41,469 nt of DNA from Thermoanaerobaculum sp. (GTDB lineage Bacteria; Acidobacteriota; Thermoanaerobaculia; Thermoanaerobaculales; Thermoanaerobaculaceae): NCBI GenBank assembly GCA_025060245.1, contig JANXCP010000004.1:1-41469 (forward strand), written 5' to 3'. Shown here piece after piece: positions 18,660 through 28,510 of this stretch. The first letter of the stretch is position 1. The number at the start of each line of letters is the position of its first letter. A program made the translations under genes and the position numbers. Below the pieces are notes generated by a model that saw nothing but the letters and a program-made list of their open reading frames with translations, was not told the origin of the DNA and ran no database searches.

Positions 18660-20126
18660 ATGTTGCCACCGCTGGATCCCGTGGCGGTCCGCCGCATCAA
18701 GGAGGTGCTCTACCGGTTCATGGAAGAGCTGCAGACCACCAAAGCAGCGTTGTACCTGCTGGGAAACCGCGGGGCTTTTGAGCTGGTGGAAAGCTTTGGC
18801 TTTGGCCGCCGGGAAGCCATTCATGCCGAAGTCTCTCCCGACCACCCCTTGCACCACTGGATCCGTCGCCACCGCACCGCGCCCGCGGTCCTGGCAGAGG
18901 CGGCCAGTGAAACGGCCCTGGGGGAAATGCTCCGACTTTCCGGCAGCAGCACCCTGATGACGGTACCCCTCATCAGCGGTGATAACCTTGTGGGCTTTGT
19001 GGATGCCCGCGACCGGGCGGGGCGAAAAGCCTACGGCCCGGAGGAATTGAAGCAAGCCAAACGCATCGCTGAGACCCTCCTGGATGTCTTGCGGGAGGTG
19101 GGCTTGGTGTCAGGGCTGCCCGCGCCAGCGCCTGAAGAGGTACCCCCGACCCCGGCGCGGGCGGGTAAATTTCCGCCGGCCTTGGAAAAGCTGGTGGGGT
19201 TTTGTGGCGCGCTGGCGCCCAGCGAAGGTGTGGCCGCCCTCGGGCTCACGGTGGCCGACGGGCCCACGGTCCGTTGCCTCCTCATCACCTCCACCCCCAT
19301 GGAGAGCACCGAGCGGGAAGCTTTGGCGCGCCACCAACTGGAGGTGGCCTCACAAGCTGGCGTGGCTTTGCCGCCTGTGGAGCGGTGGAGCTTTGCTGAA
19401 CGTCCCTCGCTGGGTCGGGAGGTACGGCGGGAAGAAATTCGCACGCTGCTGTTGAGCCGGGACGGGATGGCCGTGGTGGTCTCCCTCCTCAGCCCTGCGG
19501 GGAGCGCCGCCACGAACCTGCTGGCCGCCGTGCAAGGGGTATGGGAGTTGGCGCAGCGTGAACAGGTCCTGCGGCGGAGCGTGCGCAACATGGCCCGCGT
19601 GTTGCTGGAGCCCGGAGACCTCACCTTCCCCCATTTGCGCCAGCACAGTCAAGCGGTTTCGGAGCTTGCCCAAAAGATGGCCCAGGAGCTGGGGCTCGGG
19701 GAAGATGAGGAAGAGCTGGTGACGCTGGCAGGGTACCTGCACGACGTGGGCATGCGCGAGCTGGACTACCAACGGGTCTACCGCCTGGAGCGTCCCCAGG
19801 AGGCGGATCGCCGCCTCTACCAGCGCCACCCGGTGGTGGGCGCGCGCATTCTGGAGGAGACCTCCTACCCGGGGTTGGCTGAGGCGGTGCGGCACCACCA
19901 TGAGCGGTGGGACGGGGGAGGGTACCCGCAACGTCTGGCCGGGACCGCCATCCCTTTGGCTTCCCGCATCGTGCACCTGGCCGAGGTGTTTGACGTGCTC
20001 ACCTCCCCGGGCTCCTACAAGCGCCCCGTCACCCGCGACCAGGCCTTACAAACCATTGAACGGGAGGCGGGAAAGCAGTTTGACCCCAATCTGGTGCCGG
20101 TTTTGGCCAAGGTGGTCGGGGCGTGA
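18660..20126 (+). CDS. GAF-like sensor plus HD-GYP domain protein (c-di-GMP phosphodiesterase family)
   Basis: GYLHDVGMRELD, HPVVGARILEE, HHHERWDGGGYPQRLAGTAIPLASRIVHLAEVFDVLTS. Confidence 0.9.
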   Translation: MLPPLDPVAVRRIKEVLYRFMEELQTTKAALYLLGNRGAFELVESFGFGRREAIHAEVSPDHPLHHWIRRHRTAPAVLAEAASETALGEMLRLSGSSTLMTVPLISGDNLVGFVDARDRAGRKAYGPEELKQAKRIAETLLDVLREVGLVSGLPAPAPEEVPPTPARAGKFPPALEKLVGFCGALAPSEGVAALGLTVADGPTVRCLLITSTPMESTEREALARHQLEVASQAGVALPPVERWSFAERPSLGREVRREEIRTLLLSRDGMAVVVSLLSPAGSAATNLLAAVQGVWELAQREQVLRRSVRNMARVLLEPGDLTFPHLRQHSQAVSELAQKMAQELGLGEDEEELVTLAGYLHDVGMRELDYQRVYRLERPQEADRRLYQRHPVVGARILEETSYPGLAEAVRHHHERWDGGGYPQRLAGTAIPLASRIVHLAEVFDVLTSPGSYKRPVTRDQALQTIEREAGKQFDPNLVPVLAKVVGA

Positions 20127-20569
20127 AGGTTCTGGCGCACAACCGCAAGGCCCGATTTGAGTACGAGCTCATTGAACGCCTCGTGGCTGGGCTGGTCCTC
20201 ACCGGTAGCGAAGTCAAGTCGGTGCGGGAGGGTCGGGTGAACTTGACCGACGGGTACGTCACCTTTGACGGCGGTGAGGCGTTCTTGGTTAACGTGCACA
20301 TTGCCCCCTACGCCAACGCCGGTTACGCCGGCCATGATCCCCTGCGCCCACGTAAGTTGCTCTTACACAAGCGCGAACTGAAGCGATTGGCGGGTAAAGT
20401 GCAGGAAAAGGGTCTGACCCTCATCCCTTTGGCCCTGGGTTTGGAAGGGAACTGGATCAAAGTTGAGCTGGCTTTGGCCAAAGGGAAAAAGGTCCATGAC
20501 AAACGGGAAGCGATTAAGCGGCGGCAGCTGGAACGGGAAGCAGAAGCGGCGATGAAACGCTACCGCTAG
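20123..20569 (+). CDS. smpB: SsrA-binding protein SmpB
   Basis: NRKARFEYELIERLVAGLVLTGSEVKSVREGRVNLTDGYV, HDPLRPRKLLLHKRE, KGKKVHDKRE. Confidence 0.97.
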   Translation: MKVLAHNRKARFEYELIERLVAGLVLTGSEVKSVREGRVNLTDGYVTFDGGEAFLVNVHIAPYANAGYAGHDPLRPRKLLLHKRELKRLAGKVQEKGLTLIPLALGLEGNWIKVELALAKGKKVHDKREAIKRRQLEREAEAAMKRYR

Positions 20570-20572
20570 GCT

Positions 20573-21124
20573 TCAGCACCGTTCGCCACCCACCTGCTCT
20601 AACAAGAGTCCGGCCTGCTGCGCGAGGAACAGGCACGCCACCGTCTTGGCATCGCGTAAGACCCCTTGGCCCAGCGCCTCTTGCACCTCCCGCCAGGTCA
20701 GCGGGCAAACCTCCACCACTTCATCGGTGTCAGGTTGGGGCTGCTCCGCCGCCGAGATGTGCGCTGCAAAGCAGCTCAAGTGCTCGTCGCAAAACCCGGG
20801 GGCTGAGTACAGTTCCCCCAAGGGTACCAGCTCCCCCGTGAGGCCCGTTTCCTCCCGCAGCTCTCGCGCTGCACACTCCCCAGGCGGCTCCCCCTCTTGG
20901 CGGGTACCTGCGGGCAGCTCCAAGAGCTGCTCACCCACCGCAAAACGGTACTGCCGCACGAACACGATCCTGCCGTCGGGCAGCAGGGGAAGCACCACCA
21001 CCGCTCCGGGGTGGCGGACCACCTCCCGCACCGCCTCCCGGCACCCCTCCAGCTGCACGCGGTGGACCTCCAGGCGCAACAGCTTGCCGGAAAAAACCTC
21101 GCGGCACTCCACACTCCGCTCCAT
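20573..21124 (-). CDS. NUDIX hydrolase, ADP-ribose pyrophosphatase type
   Basis: Nudix box [39 protein letters not shown]. Confidence 0.9.
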   Translation of the reverse strand: MERSVECREVFSGKLLRLEVHRVQLEGCREAVREVVRHPGAVVVLPLLPDGRIVFVRQYRFAVGEQLLELPAGTRQEGEPPGECAARELREETGLTGELVPLGELYSAPGFCDEHLSCFAAHISAAEQPQPDTDEVVEVCPLTWREVQEALGQGVLRDAKTVACLFLAQQAGLLLEQVGGERC

Positions 21125-21181
21125 ACCCACCCCCTGGGGCTGGCCCAGTGGGGCCAGCAAGGGTTAAGATAGCCCTTCTGG

Positions 21182-24022
21182 GTGAAAGGGATGAGGGACG
21201 TTATTTCCATTCGCGGGGCACGACAGCACAACCTGAAAAACATCAACCTGGACATCCCCCGAAACAAGCTGGTGGTGATCACCGGTGTTTCGGGGTCCGG
21301 CAAGTCCTCCCTGGCCTTTGACACCCTCTTTGCCGAGGGGCAACGCCGCTACGTGGAATCCCTCTCCGCCTACGCCCGCCAGTTCCTCGAGCAAATGGAC
21401 AAGCCCGACGTGGACGTGATTGAGGGGCTTTCCCCTGCCATTTCCATTGAGCAGAAAAGCGTCTCCAAGAACCCCCGTTCCACCGTCGGCACGGTGACGG
21501 AAATTTACGACTACCTCCGCCTGCTGTTTGCCTCCATTGGCGAGGTTTTGTGCCCAGACTGCCACATCCCCATTGCCGGCCTGACGGTCCAACAAATGGT
21601 GGACCGCATAGCCAGCCTGCCCCCCGGCACCCGTTTCCTGGTCCTTGCCCCCTTGGCCCAAGCGAAGAAGGGGGAGCACCGCCGCCTGTTTGAACAGATG
21701 GCCCGCGAGGGGTTCGTGCGGGCACGGGTCAACGGCGAGCTGGTGGAGGTGGCCAACCCCCCGGAGCTGGATAAGAAGCGCAAGCACACGGTGGAGGTGG
21801 TGGTGGACCGCCTCGAGGTGCGCCCCGATCTCCTGGGGCGGCTGGCGGATTCCCTGGAAACGGCCCTACGCGTGGGGGAAGGCCTGGTGCGGATCGCCCC
21901 TCGGGAAGGCGAGGAGTTCGTGCTGTCCAGCCGCCATGCCTGCCCCCAGTGCGGATTTTCCCTCTTTGAGCTGTCACCGCGGCTGTTCTCCTTCAACTCC
22001 CCTCAGGGAGCCTGCCCCTCCTGCACTGGCCTGGGGACCGTCCAGGAAATTGACCCGACCAAGCTGGTCTTGGACCCTCAACGCTCCCTGGCCGCCGGTG
22101 CGGTGGCCGGCATCGTGGAGTCAGGGCGCTCTTTCCGCTGGCGCCAGCTACAAACCCTGGCGCGCGCCATGGGCTTTTCCCTCCACACCCCGTGGCAGAA
22201 CTTGCCGGAGAAGGTGCGGCAAGCGGTGCTGTACGGCACCACCCAGGAGCTGCACTTTGAGTTCGTGGGGGAACGCTCGCACTGGGCCTACCGCGCCCCC
22301 TTTGAGGGGCTGGTGCCGGCGCTGGAACGCAAGTACCGCGAGACCCACTCGGCAGATGTGCGGGCGGAGCTGGAGCGGTTCATGTCGCAAAAACCCTGTC
22401 CCGCCTGCGGAGGTCGGCGATTGCGCCGGGAGGCTTTGGCGGTACAGGTACACGGCAAGAGCATCCACCAGGTGGTGGAGCTTTCGGTGCGGGAGGCCTT
22501 GGCGTGGTTTTCCGGGCTCTCCCTCACCCCCCGTCAACAGCAAATTGCCGGGAAGATCCTCAAGGAAATTCGGGATCGGCTGGAATTTTTGGCTGCGGTG
22601 GGTTTGGACTACCTGACCCTTTCCCGAACCTCGGGGACCCTCTCCGGTGGGGAGGCGCAGCGGATCCGCCTGGCCACGCAAATTGGGTCCAAGCTCATGG
22701 GGGTGCTGTACGTGTTGGATGAACCCTCCATTGGCCTGCACCAGCGGGACAACCGCAAGCTCCTCGCCACCCTCAAGGGGATGCGTGACCTGGGAAACAC
22801 CGTGCTGGTAGTGGAGCACGATGAGGAGACCATGCGGGAGGCCGACTGGATCGTGGATCTAGGCCCCGGGGCGGGGATCCACGGCGGGGAGGTGGTGGCG
22901 GAGGGTCCGCCGGAGGTAATCCCCACCTTTCCCCGCTCCCTCACCGGCCGCTACCTGGCGGGAAAACTCGTCATCCCCCTGCCCAAGGAGCGGCGGCGTG
23001 GCAACGGAAAACGGCTAATCCTCTACGGAGCGCGGGAACACAACTTAAAAAACCTCACCGTCGCCTTTCCCTTGGGAACCTTCATTTGCGTCACTGGGGT
23101 TTCCGGCTCGGGAAAGTCCACGTTGGTGAACGAAGTGCTGTACAAGGCCTGCGCCCGGCACCTGTACCGGGCTTTGGAAACCCCAGGGGCCTATGACCGC
23201 CTCACCGGCCTGGAACACATTGACAAAGTGGTGGCCATTGACCAGTCCCCCATCGGTCGCACCCCCCGCTCCAACCCCGCCACCTACACCAAGGTCTTTG
23301 ACCCCATCCGGGAGCTGTTCGCCCTCACCCCCGAAGCGCGGGCCCGAGGTTATAAGCCCGGGCGCTTCTCCTTCAACGTGCGTGGGGGTCGGTGCGAAGC
23401 CTGCAGCGGCGACGGACAAATCAAAATTGAAATGCACTTCCTCCCCGACGTCTACGTCACCTGCGAGGTGTGCAAGGGGCGCCGGTACAGTCGGGAAACC
23501 CTGGAGGTCCACTACAAGGGCCTTTCCGTTGCCGATGTGCTGGACCTCACGGTGGAGCAGGCGCGGGAGCTCTTTGCCGCCCACCCCCAGATCACCCGCA
23601 TCTTGGATACCCTCATGGCCGTGGGCCTGGGGTACATCAAGCTGGGCCAGCCGGCAACGACCCTTTCGGGAGGGGAAGCCCAGCGGATCAAGCTGTCGCG
23701 CGAGCTGGCCCGGCGCGCTACCGGTTCAACCTTGTACATCCTGGACGAGCCCACCACCGGTTTGCATTTTGACGACGTGAAGAAGCTCTTGAATGTCCTG
23801 CACACCCTGGTGGACCGCGGCAACACGGTCGTGGTCATTGAGCACAACCTGGACGTGATCAAGACCGCCGACTGGATCGTGGACCTGGGGCCTGAAGGCG
23901 GCGACGAAGGGGGGTACGTGGTGGCGGAAGGGACACCCGAAGAGGTGGCGCGCGTCCCGCAAAGCTGGACCGGCCGCTACCTCGCGCCGCTGCTCACCAA
24001 TGCCGCCGCTCTGGCAAGCTAA
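21182..24022 (+). CDS. uvrA: Excinuclease ABC subunit A
   Basis: [65 protein letters not shown]; zinc modules and both ABC signatures; 946 aa. Confidence 0.98.
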   Translation: MKGMRDVISIRGARQHNLKNINLDIPRNKLVVITGVSGSGKSSLAFDTLFAEGQRRYVESLSAYARQFLEQMDKPDVDVIEGLSPAISIEQKSVSKNPRSTVGTVTEIYDYLRLLFASIGEVLCPDCHIPIAGLTVQQMVDRIASLPPGTRFLVLAPLAQAKKGEHRRLFEQMAREGFVRARVNGELVEVANPPELDKKRKHTVEVVVDRLEVRPDLLGRLADSLETALRVGEGLVRIAPREGEEFVLSSRHACPQCGFSLFELSPRLFSFNSPQGACPSCTGLGTVQEIDPTKLVLDPQRSLAAGAVAGIVESGRSFRWRQLQTLARAMGFSLHTPWQNLPEKVRQAVLYGTTQELHFEFVGERSHWAYRAPFEGLVPALERKYRETHSADVRAELERFMSQKPCPACGGRRLRREALAVQVHGKSIHQVVELSVREALAWFSGLSLTPRQQQIAGKILKEIRDRLEFLAAVGLDYLTLSRTSGTLSGGEAQRIRLATQIGSKLMGVLYVLDEPSIGLHQRDNRKLLATLKGMRDLGNTVLVVEHDEETMREADWIVDLGPGAGIHGGEVVAEGPPEVIPTFPRSLTGRYLAGKLVIPLPKERRRGNGKRLILYGAREHNLKNLTVAFPLGTFICVTGVSGSGKSTLVNEVLYKACARHLYRALETPGAYDRLTGLEHIDKVVAIDQSPIGRTPRSNPATYTKVFDPIRELFALTPEARARGYKPGRFSFNVRGGRCEACSGDGQIKIEMHFLPDVYVTCEVCKGRRYSRETLEVHYKGLSVADVLDLTVEQARELFAAHPQITRILDTLMAVGLGYIKLGQPATTLSGGEAQRIKLSRELARRATGSTLYILDEPTTGLHFDDVKKLLNVLHTLVDRGNTVVVIEHNLDVIKTADWIVDLGPEGGDEGGYVVAEGTPEEVARVPQSWTGRYLAPLLTNAAALAS

Positions 24023-24077
24023 CGGGTGCTCGGTAATTTCGCCCGTGGCCGCGGGCCCGCCGCTTTTGGTTACACTC

Positions 24078-24938
24078 GTGGCCGTGTCCCGCTTGCTGAG
24101 GTCTGCCACCCATCTCTACGACCGGATGGCCCTTCGTTGGGAAGGGACCAGGTGTTGGCCACGCGTAGGCAGCGCTCTGGTGATTACCTTTCTTGCCGCT
24201 TTGGTGGCCATCGAGCGGCGACGTCGGCACCTGCTGCCGGCAGCCTTCTCGGCCCTAGTGCCGGAAAACCACTTTTACGCCGTGAACCTGGCTTTTTCCC
24301 TGCTGCTGTTAGTAGAGGTGGTAAGCCTCGTCTTCACCCTGGCCAGCTCCGTGGCCATTTCGGTGGGCAAGCAATTGGAAATCTTTTCTTTGATCCTGCT
24401 ACGGGAAACCTTTAAGCAGTTCACCGCTTTCCCTGAGCCGGTAACTTGGTCGGCGGTGGCACCGCACATCCCAGCCATGTTGGCGGACATGACGGGGGCG
24501 TTGGCGGTCTTTGCTCTCCTGGCCTTCTACTACCGCGCCCAGCGCCACCAAGCCATTACCCCCAGCCGGGAAGACCAGGAAAGCTTTGTGGCCACCAAGA
24601 AGCTCATTGCATTGGCGCTGCTGGGCCTTTTTGCTGCCGTCGGCCTCCACCACAGCTGGGTTTACCTGGCCACCGGTACCACCTACGGCTTTTTCGAGGT
24701 GATCTACACCGTGCTCATCCTCAGCGACGTGCTGCTGGTGCTGGTGGCCCTGCGCTCCAGCAACCGCTACTGGGTGGTGTTCCGCAACTCCGGCTTTGCT
24801 GCCACCACCGTGCTGGTGCGGCTTGCCTTGGTGGCACCTCCCATCCTCAACGCCGCCTTAGGCGTGGCAGCGGCCTGCCTGGCCCTCGCCTTTACCCTGG
24901 CCTACAACACCTTCTCCCGCACCCTCCACCAAGGCTAA
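24078..24938 (+). CDS. Conserved-looking multi-pass membrane protein, function unknown
   Basis: Multiple hydrophobic helices, charged loops; start uncertain (ORF opens at 24000). Confidence 0.65.
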   Translation: MAVSRLLRSATHLYDRMALRWEGTRCWPRVGSALVITFLAALVAIERRRRHLLPAAFSALVPENHFYAVNLAFSLLLLVEVVSLVFTLASSVAISVGKQLEIFSLILLRETFKQFTAFPEPVTWSAVAPHIPAMLADMTGALAVFALLAFYYRAQRHQAITPSREDQESFVATKKLIALALLGLFAAVGLHHSWVYLATGTTYGFFEVIYTVLILSDVLLVLVALRSSNRYWVVFRNSGFAATTVLVRLALVAPPILNAALGVAAACLALAFTLAYNTFSRTLHQG

Positions 24939-24964
24939 ACCGGTCTGGCCACGGCCGCGTGAAA

Positions 24965-24995
24965 CCCTTGCTTTGCGGGTAGCAGGGCAACCCGC
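24965..24995. other. H-type pseudoknot-like / mutually exclusive hairpin element
   Basis: CCCTTGCT-TT-GCGGGT-AGCAGGG-CA-ACCCGC: two interleaved inverted repeats between convergent genes. Confidence 0.4.
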
Positions 24996-25048
24996 TCTCC
25001 TAGTTCCCGGTTGCGCATCCAAAAAACGACGCTTCGGCCTCGGTCCCC

Positions 25049-27067
25049 TTAGGGAGCAGACCTGGTCACGCGGCTCAATACGTACCAGCCCTCGGAGTCG
25101 TGAGGGGTTTGAATCGCCAGCTTCACGAACCTCAAGTTAGGGTGGGTGTGCGCGGCCTCAGGGCTGAAAACCCCTAGGGCCAGCTCGTAATCCCCTGGGG
25201 GCGAGAAAGCTGGCCAGTTCACCACCACGGTCTCCGTACGCGGCCCCGGTTGCCAACCCTTGACGGAAAGCAAAGGAGGCGAGACCCAACGGAATGCCCC
25301 ATGGGTCAAACGTACCCGCAGCAGGTAATCCCCATAGGGCGGCGCCACGCCCACGTTTTCCCAGGTCATGGTGATGGTGAAGGAAGAACCTGAGCTTTGG
25401 GCTGGGTGGCACAGCTCCCGCAGCACCAATCGGTAGCCGATCCGCCGCAGGGCTTGCTGCACCTCCGGCAGCCACTGGGGGGGAATCGGGGCGCTCTTGT
25501 TTTGCAGGTAGCTGGCGTGCCGGCTCAAGGCCCAGTCTAGGATAAACCGAATATCCCATCCCTGCTGCTGCCAATACTCCATGGTCCAGCAGGGCTCCAA
25601 GGCCACCGGCCCCACCCGCCAGGCATGGCTAGCCCCAGTTCGTTCCAATTGGTGGTCGTAGAAATGGGGCATGTGCCAGCGCATGTCCCCCCAGCAGTCG
25701 GCCCGCCAACCGGCGCGATGCCAACCCGTGGCGTGGCGCATCCCCGCCGCGTCCCCAATGAGCATCACCTTGGGCAAACGGGGAAAAGCCATCACCCAAG
25801 TGTCCACGATGCTGCGGCGTACCTCTTCTTCCGATGGCATGGGGACCCATTGCCCCACGGTGCCGCCGCTGGGCGGCCGCCCCACCACCTGCTTGATCAC
25901 CGCCCGCCAAAAGTGCCACTCTCCCCACAGTCCTACCGAGCCAATGTCCAGGGAGTCCATGAACGGATGGGACTGGTAACGACGAGCCAACTCCGCCACC
26001 AAACGGTCGTGATAAAAGCGAGCCACCGGATCGGCTAGGTCGGGCGCCCAAAGGTCCGGTTCATCCGCATCCTGTCGGTCGTTTTCGTTGCCGTCAAAGT
26101 AGTAGATGTAGCCAGCAGCCCCTTGATCCTTAAGCCAAAGGGGGGCGTAGCTCAAAAGCGGGGTGTAAGGTGGCGCGGCTTCGGATCCCGCCACCATCAG
26201 CCGCCAAGCCAGTCGCTGTCCGCTGCGCCGGGCTTCGCCCAACCAGTACTCCATGGCGCGAAAGGCGAAGTTCCCCTCCTCCGGCTCCAGCTCGTGCCAG
26301 GTGAGGCGCGCGTAAAGGGTGGTGCTGGGAAGTTGGGCTCGGTGCTCATCTCGATCCGCCGCCCGGTAAAAGGTCTGCCACCCCATGCCCGGGTTGGCGT
26401 AAAGGGATTGGGTGTCCTCCAAGGGCCGGACCCGAACCACTCCCGGTGGGCAGTCCCGCGGCCGCTGCAGGCGCGGAAAAATCCGATGTGGCTGACCTCG
26501 CACGAAGGACTCTTCCGGCACTCCGCCCTCTCCCTGCCCCCCCAGTGCCTCCTCCTTCGGGAAGTTTTCCCTCAAAACCAGGCGGGTATCGGCGCCTCGC
26601 AAAACGGTTGCCTCCTCCGGGTAACCCCCGGCTGGGACCTGGCGGGGCGCCAGAGCAAACAAATCGACCCTGCGCCTGAGGGGCAGGGAGCGCTTCCACC
26701 CTTGAGGGTGCAGCAGCTCGGCGGCTCGGAAATCCGCGGAAAAAGGCCCGGCGGCTCCCGCCTCACGGGAGGTGTTGCCACAGGAGACTGTGGCAGCAGC
26801 TGTAGGGCGAGCTGGCCCAGTCCCCGTCTTGGCTGTACCCGAAAAGCAAAGGTTTGGAGCTCCCAGGGCCGCGGGGAGCAGCGTGTTGGCCTCTGCACCA
26901 ATTACCGAAGCGATGCAGCCCAAAAGCCCCAACAGGCTTACGCGGAGACTCGTGCCCGCCGCCTTGCCCGCGTTCCGCCGCCGCTGCCGTTTGGCCGCGG
27001 CAGCTTCCCTCCCTTTTTGGGCGGGGCCCAATTGGTGCTTCGAAAACCGTCTTGCAACGACTCTCAC
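25049..27067 (-). CDS. Secreted DUF4832-like (glycoside hydrolase-fold-like) protein
   Basis: NPGMGWQTFYRA, LTWHELEPEEGNF, WRLMVAGSE, DSLDIGSVGLWGEWH; hydrophobic leader LRVSLLGLLGCIASVIGAEA. GTG 27067 is a tentative start. Confidence 0.7.
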   Translation of the reverse strand: MRVVARRFSKHQLGPAQKGREAAAAKRQRRRNAGKAAGTSLRVSLLGLLGCIASVIGAEANTLLPAALGAPNLCFSGTAKTGTGPARPTAAATVSCGNTSREAGAAGPFSADFRAAELLHPQGWKRSLPLRRRVDLFALAPRQVPAGGYPEEATVLRGADTRLVLRENFPKEEALGGQGEGGVPEESFVRGQPHRIFPRLQRPRDCPPGVVRVRPLEDTQSLYANPGMGWQTFYRAADRDEHRAQLPSTTLYARLTWHELEPEEGNFAFRAMEYWLGEARRSGQRLAWRLMVAGSEAAPPYTPLLSYAPLWLKDQGAAGYIYYFDGNENDRQDADEPDLWAPDLADPVARFYHDRLVAELARRYQSHPFMDSLDIGSVGLWGEWHFWRAVIKQVVGRPPSGGTVGQWVPMPSEEEVRRSIVDTWVMAFPRLPKVMLIGDAAGMRHATGWHRAGWRADCWGDMRWHMPHFYDHQLERTGASHAWRVGPVALEPCWTMEYWQQQGWDIRFILDWALSRHASYLQNKSAPIPPQWLPEVQQALRRIGYRLVLRELCHPAQSSGSSFTITMTWENVGVAPPYGDYLLRVRLTHGAFRWVSPPLLSVKGWQPGPRTETVVVNWPAFSPPGDYELALGVFSPEAAHTHPNLRFVKLAIQTPHDSEGWYVLSRVTRSAP

Positions 27068-27230
27068 GAATAAGAATATACAGGCAGGGGGAGGAGGGGG
27101 CAATCTGTGGCCCATGATCGGAGGACGGTTGGTAGGGCGAGATGAGGCATGGCGAGGATAGCTGGAAATCCCAGTGCAACCTCCCCAGGCAAAGCCTACC
27201 CTGTTCGCCGGGGACACGAAAAATGCCGGA

Positions 27231-27266
27231 TTGGTTTTGCGCCAACGAAGCCAAGAAGTGCCAAGG
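27231..27266. repeat. Hairpin plus AAGAAGTGCCAAGG motif, copy 1
   Basis: TTGG-TTTTGCG-CCAA then 7 nt then AAGAAGTGCCAAGG; same layout as 27630-27665. Confidence 0.45.
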
Positions 27267-27629
27267 CCGGAGCCGTAGGACCCTCAACCTTCCCAAGGGT
27301 TTGAACCGCCGCATGGTGCCTCGGGGCCAGTGAGAGAACATACCAAGAGAATCTGGGAAGCCAGGAATGGCTCGGGCTTCCATCGGCTGCGAACGGGAAG
27401 GCAAGGCGAGAGCACCTCGCATCTCATCCCAATCCACTGGCATCTCAAACCACCCTATAAACCACGGCGACAAGTTCGCGGGTGCCCTGAGGAGGCAACA
27501 AACCTTGGAAAAACAACCGATGCTGCCGGGGCTCCCCCACCCGCGCCTCTTCCCCTTCCCTTGCCGGGGAGCTGGCCATCACCTTGCTCACCGTACACGC
27601 TTCACCGAATTCTGGCGCAGGACGCGAGG

Positions 27630-27665
27630 GTCAGTTTTTTCGCCTGACAGAAAGAAGTGCCAAGG
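27630..27665. repeat. Hairpin plus AAGAAGTGCCAAGG motif, copy 2
   Basis: GTCAG-TTTTTTCGC-CTGAC then 3 nt then exact AAGAAGTGCCAAGG. Confidence 0.45.
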
Positions 27666-27867
27666 AAAGAAACTGCCACTGCACCAGCCCATCGTGGTTA
27701 CCGCCAAAAGACTTCACGGCAGAAGTTTTGGCCCCGCACCCTCACAGGGCCTTGGCCCACCCAATAGACCTTCTCCTATACCTCTGCGAAGTCTCGATCC
27801 ATCGGGCAGCTGGGATCGGGGGTCAACCTGAAGGTCCTACGGTGGCAACCCTGTTTGCCGGAAGGCT

Positions 27868-27885
27868 AAGAGCTTGCAAGCTCTT
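27868..27885. repeat. Perfect 18-bp palindrome AAGAGCTTGCAAGCTCTT
   Basis: Direct sequence; flanked by GGCT and AGCC that extend the stem with a 5-nt bulge. Confidence 0.75.
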
Positions 27886-27959
27886 CTGATAGCCCTCCCA
27901 AGGGGAACCTGCCGCCTGCACCTCCTCCCCAACAGCCGCAAGCTCGGGTGCCCAAACCT

Positions 27960-28439
27960 CTAATAGATACCCGGGAGGAACTTGGATACCCGGCGGCGGT
28001 AGGCCTCGTACTCGGGGAAACGCTGCAACAGCCAATGCTCTTCTGCTGCGGCCTTGCGGTCAAAAAACCAAAACACCACGACGCACCACAGGGCGGCCAT
28101 CCAGGAACCCCACCACCAGGACCAACCCAGAAAGGTGAGCACCGCGCCCGCGTACATGGGGTGGCGCACCCTGCGGTACAGTCCGGAAGTCCGCAAGACG
28201 GCGTTGGCCTTGGGCACCGGAAAAACCGTGAGGGCGCGCCCCAGCTGCCGCGCTCCGCCCAACAGCAGCAGCAAGCCCAGCAACACGAGGGCCATACCCC
28301 CTCCGGTCCTGTTCCAACCTGGGACGGGGTCCCAATCCCCCGTGCAAGGAGGCAAAAGGGTAGCCACCATCAATAGGGGCAGTTGCACCACCACCCACCC
28401 CGATCCTGGAGGAAAAGTCCAGCGAAGCCCGCGCACCAC
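27960..28439 (-). CDS. Isoprenylcysteine carboxyl methyltransferase-like (ICMT/PEMT-type) membrane protein
   Basis: LRTSGLYRRVRHPMYAGAVLTFLGWSWWWGS...EEHWLLQRFPEYEAYRRRVSKFLPG. Confidence 0.85.
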   Translation of the reverse strand: MVRGLRWTFPPGSGWVVVQLPLLMVATLLPPCTGDWDPVPGWNRTGGGMALVLLGLLLLLGGARQLGRALTVFPVPKANAVLRTSGLYRRVRHPMYAGAVLTFLGWSWWWGSWMAALWCVVVFWFFDRKAAAEEHWLLQRFPEYEAYRRRVSKFLPGIY

Positions 28440-28510
28440 CCAAGCATACCCAACAACCGACCCGCGGGGTGAGCCCCGTCACCAGGGGGTGGTGAGCACA
28501 TGAGGAAATA

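Noticed and set aside
20569-20573. Search for ssrA (tmRNA) next to smpB
   Set aside because: The next gene begins immediately and no tmRNA-like sequence was seen.
26123-27073. 316-aa plus-strand ORF
   Set aside because: Antisense to the DUF4832-like gene; no recognisable motifs; GC-rich shadow ORF.
27251-27266. CTTGGCACTTCTT on the minus strand as a sigma-54 -24/-12 promoter
   Set aside because: The TGGCAC half is good but the GC of the -12 element is not at the required spacing in either repeat copy.
27800-27900. GGTGGCAACC...GGCTAA resembling an S-box (SAM) riboswitch core
   Set aside because: Only short string similarity; the conserved P1/P2 sequences are not present and no methionine-related gene follows.
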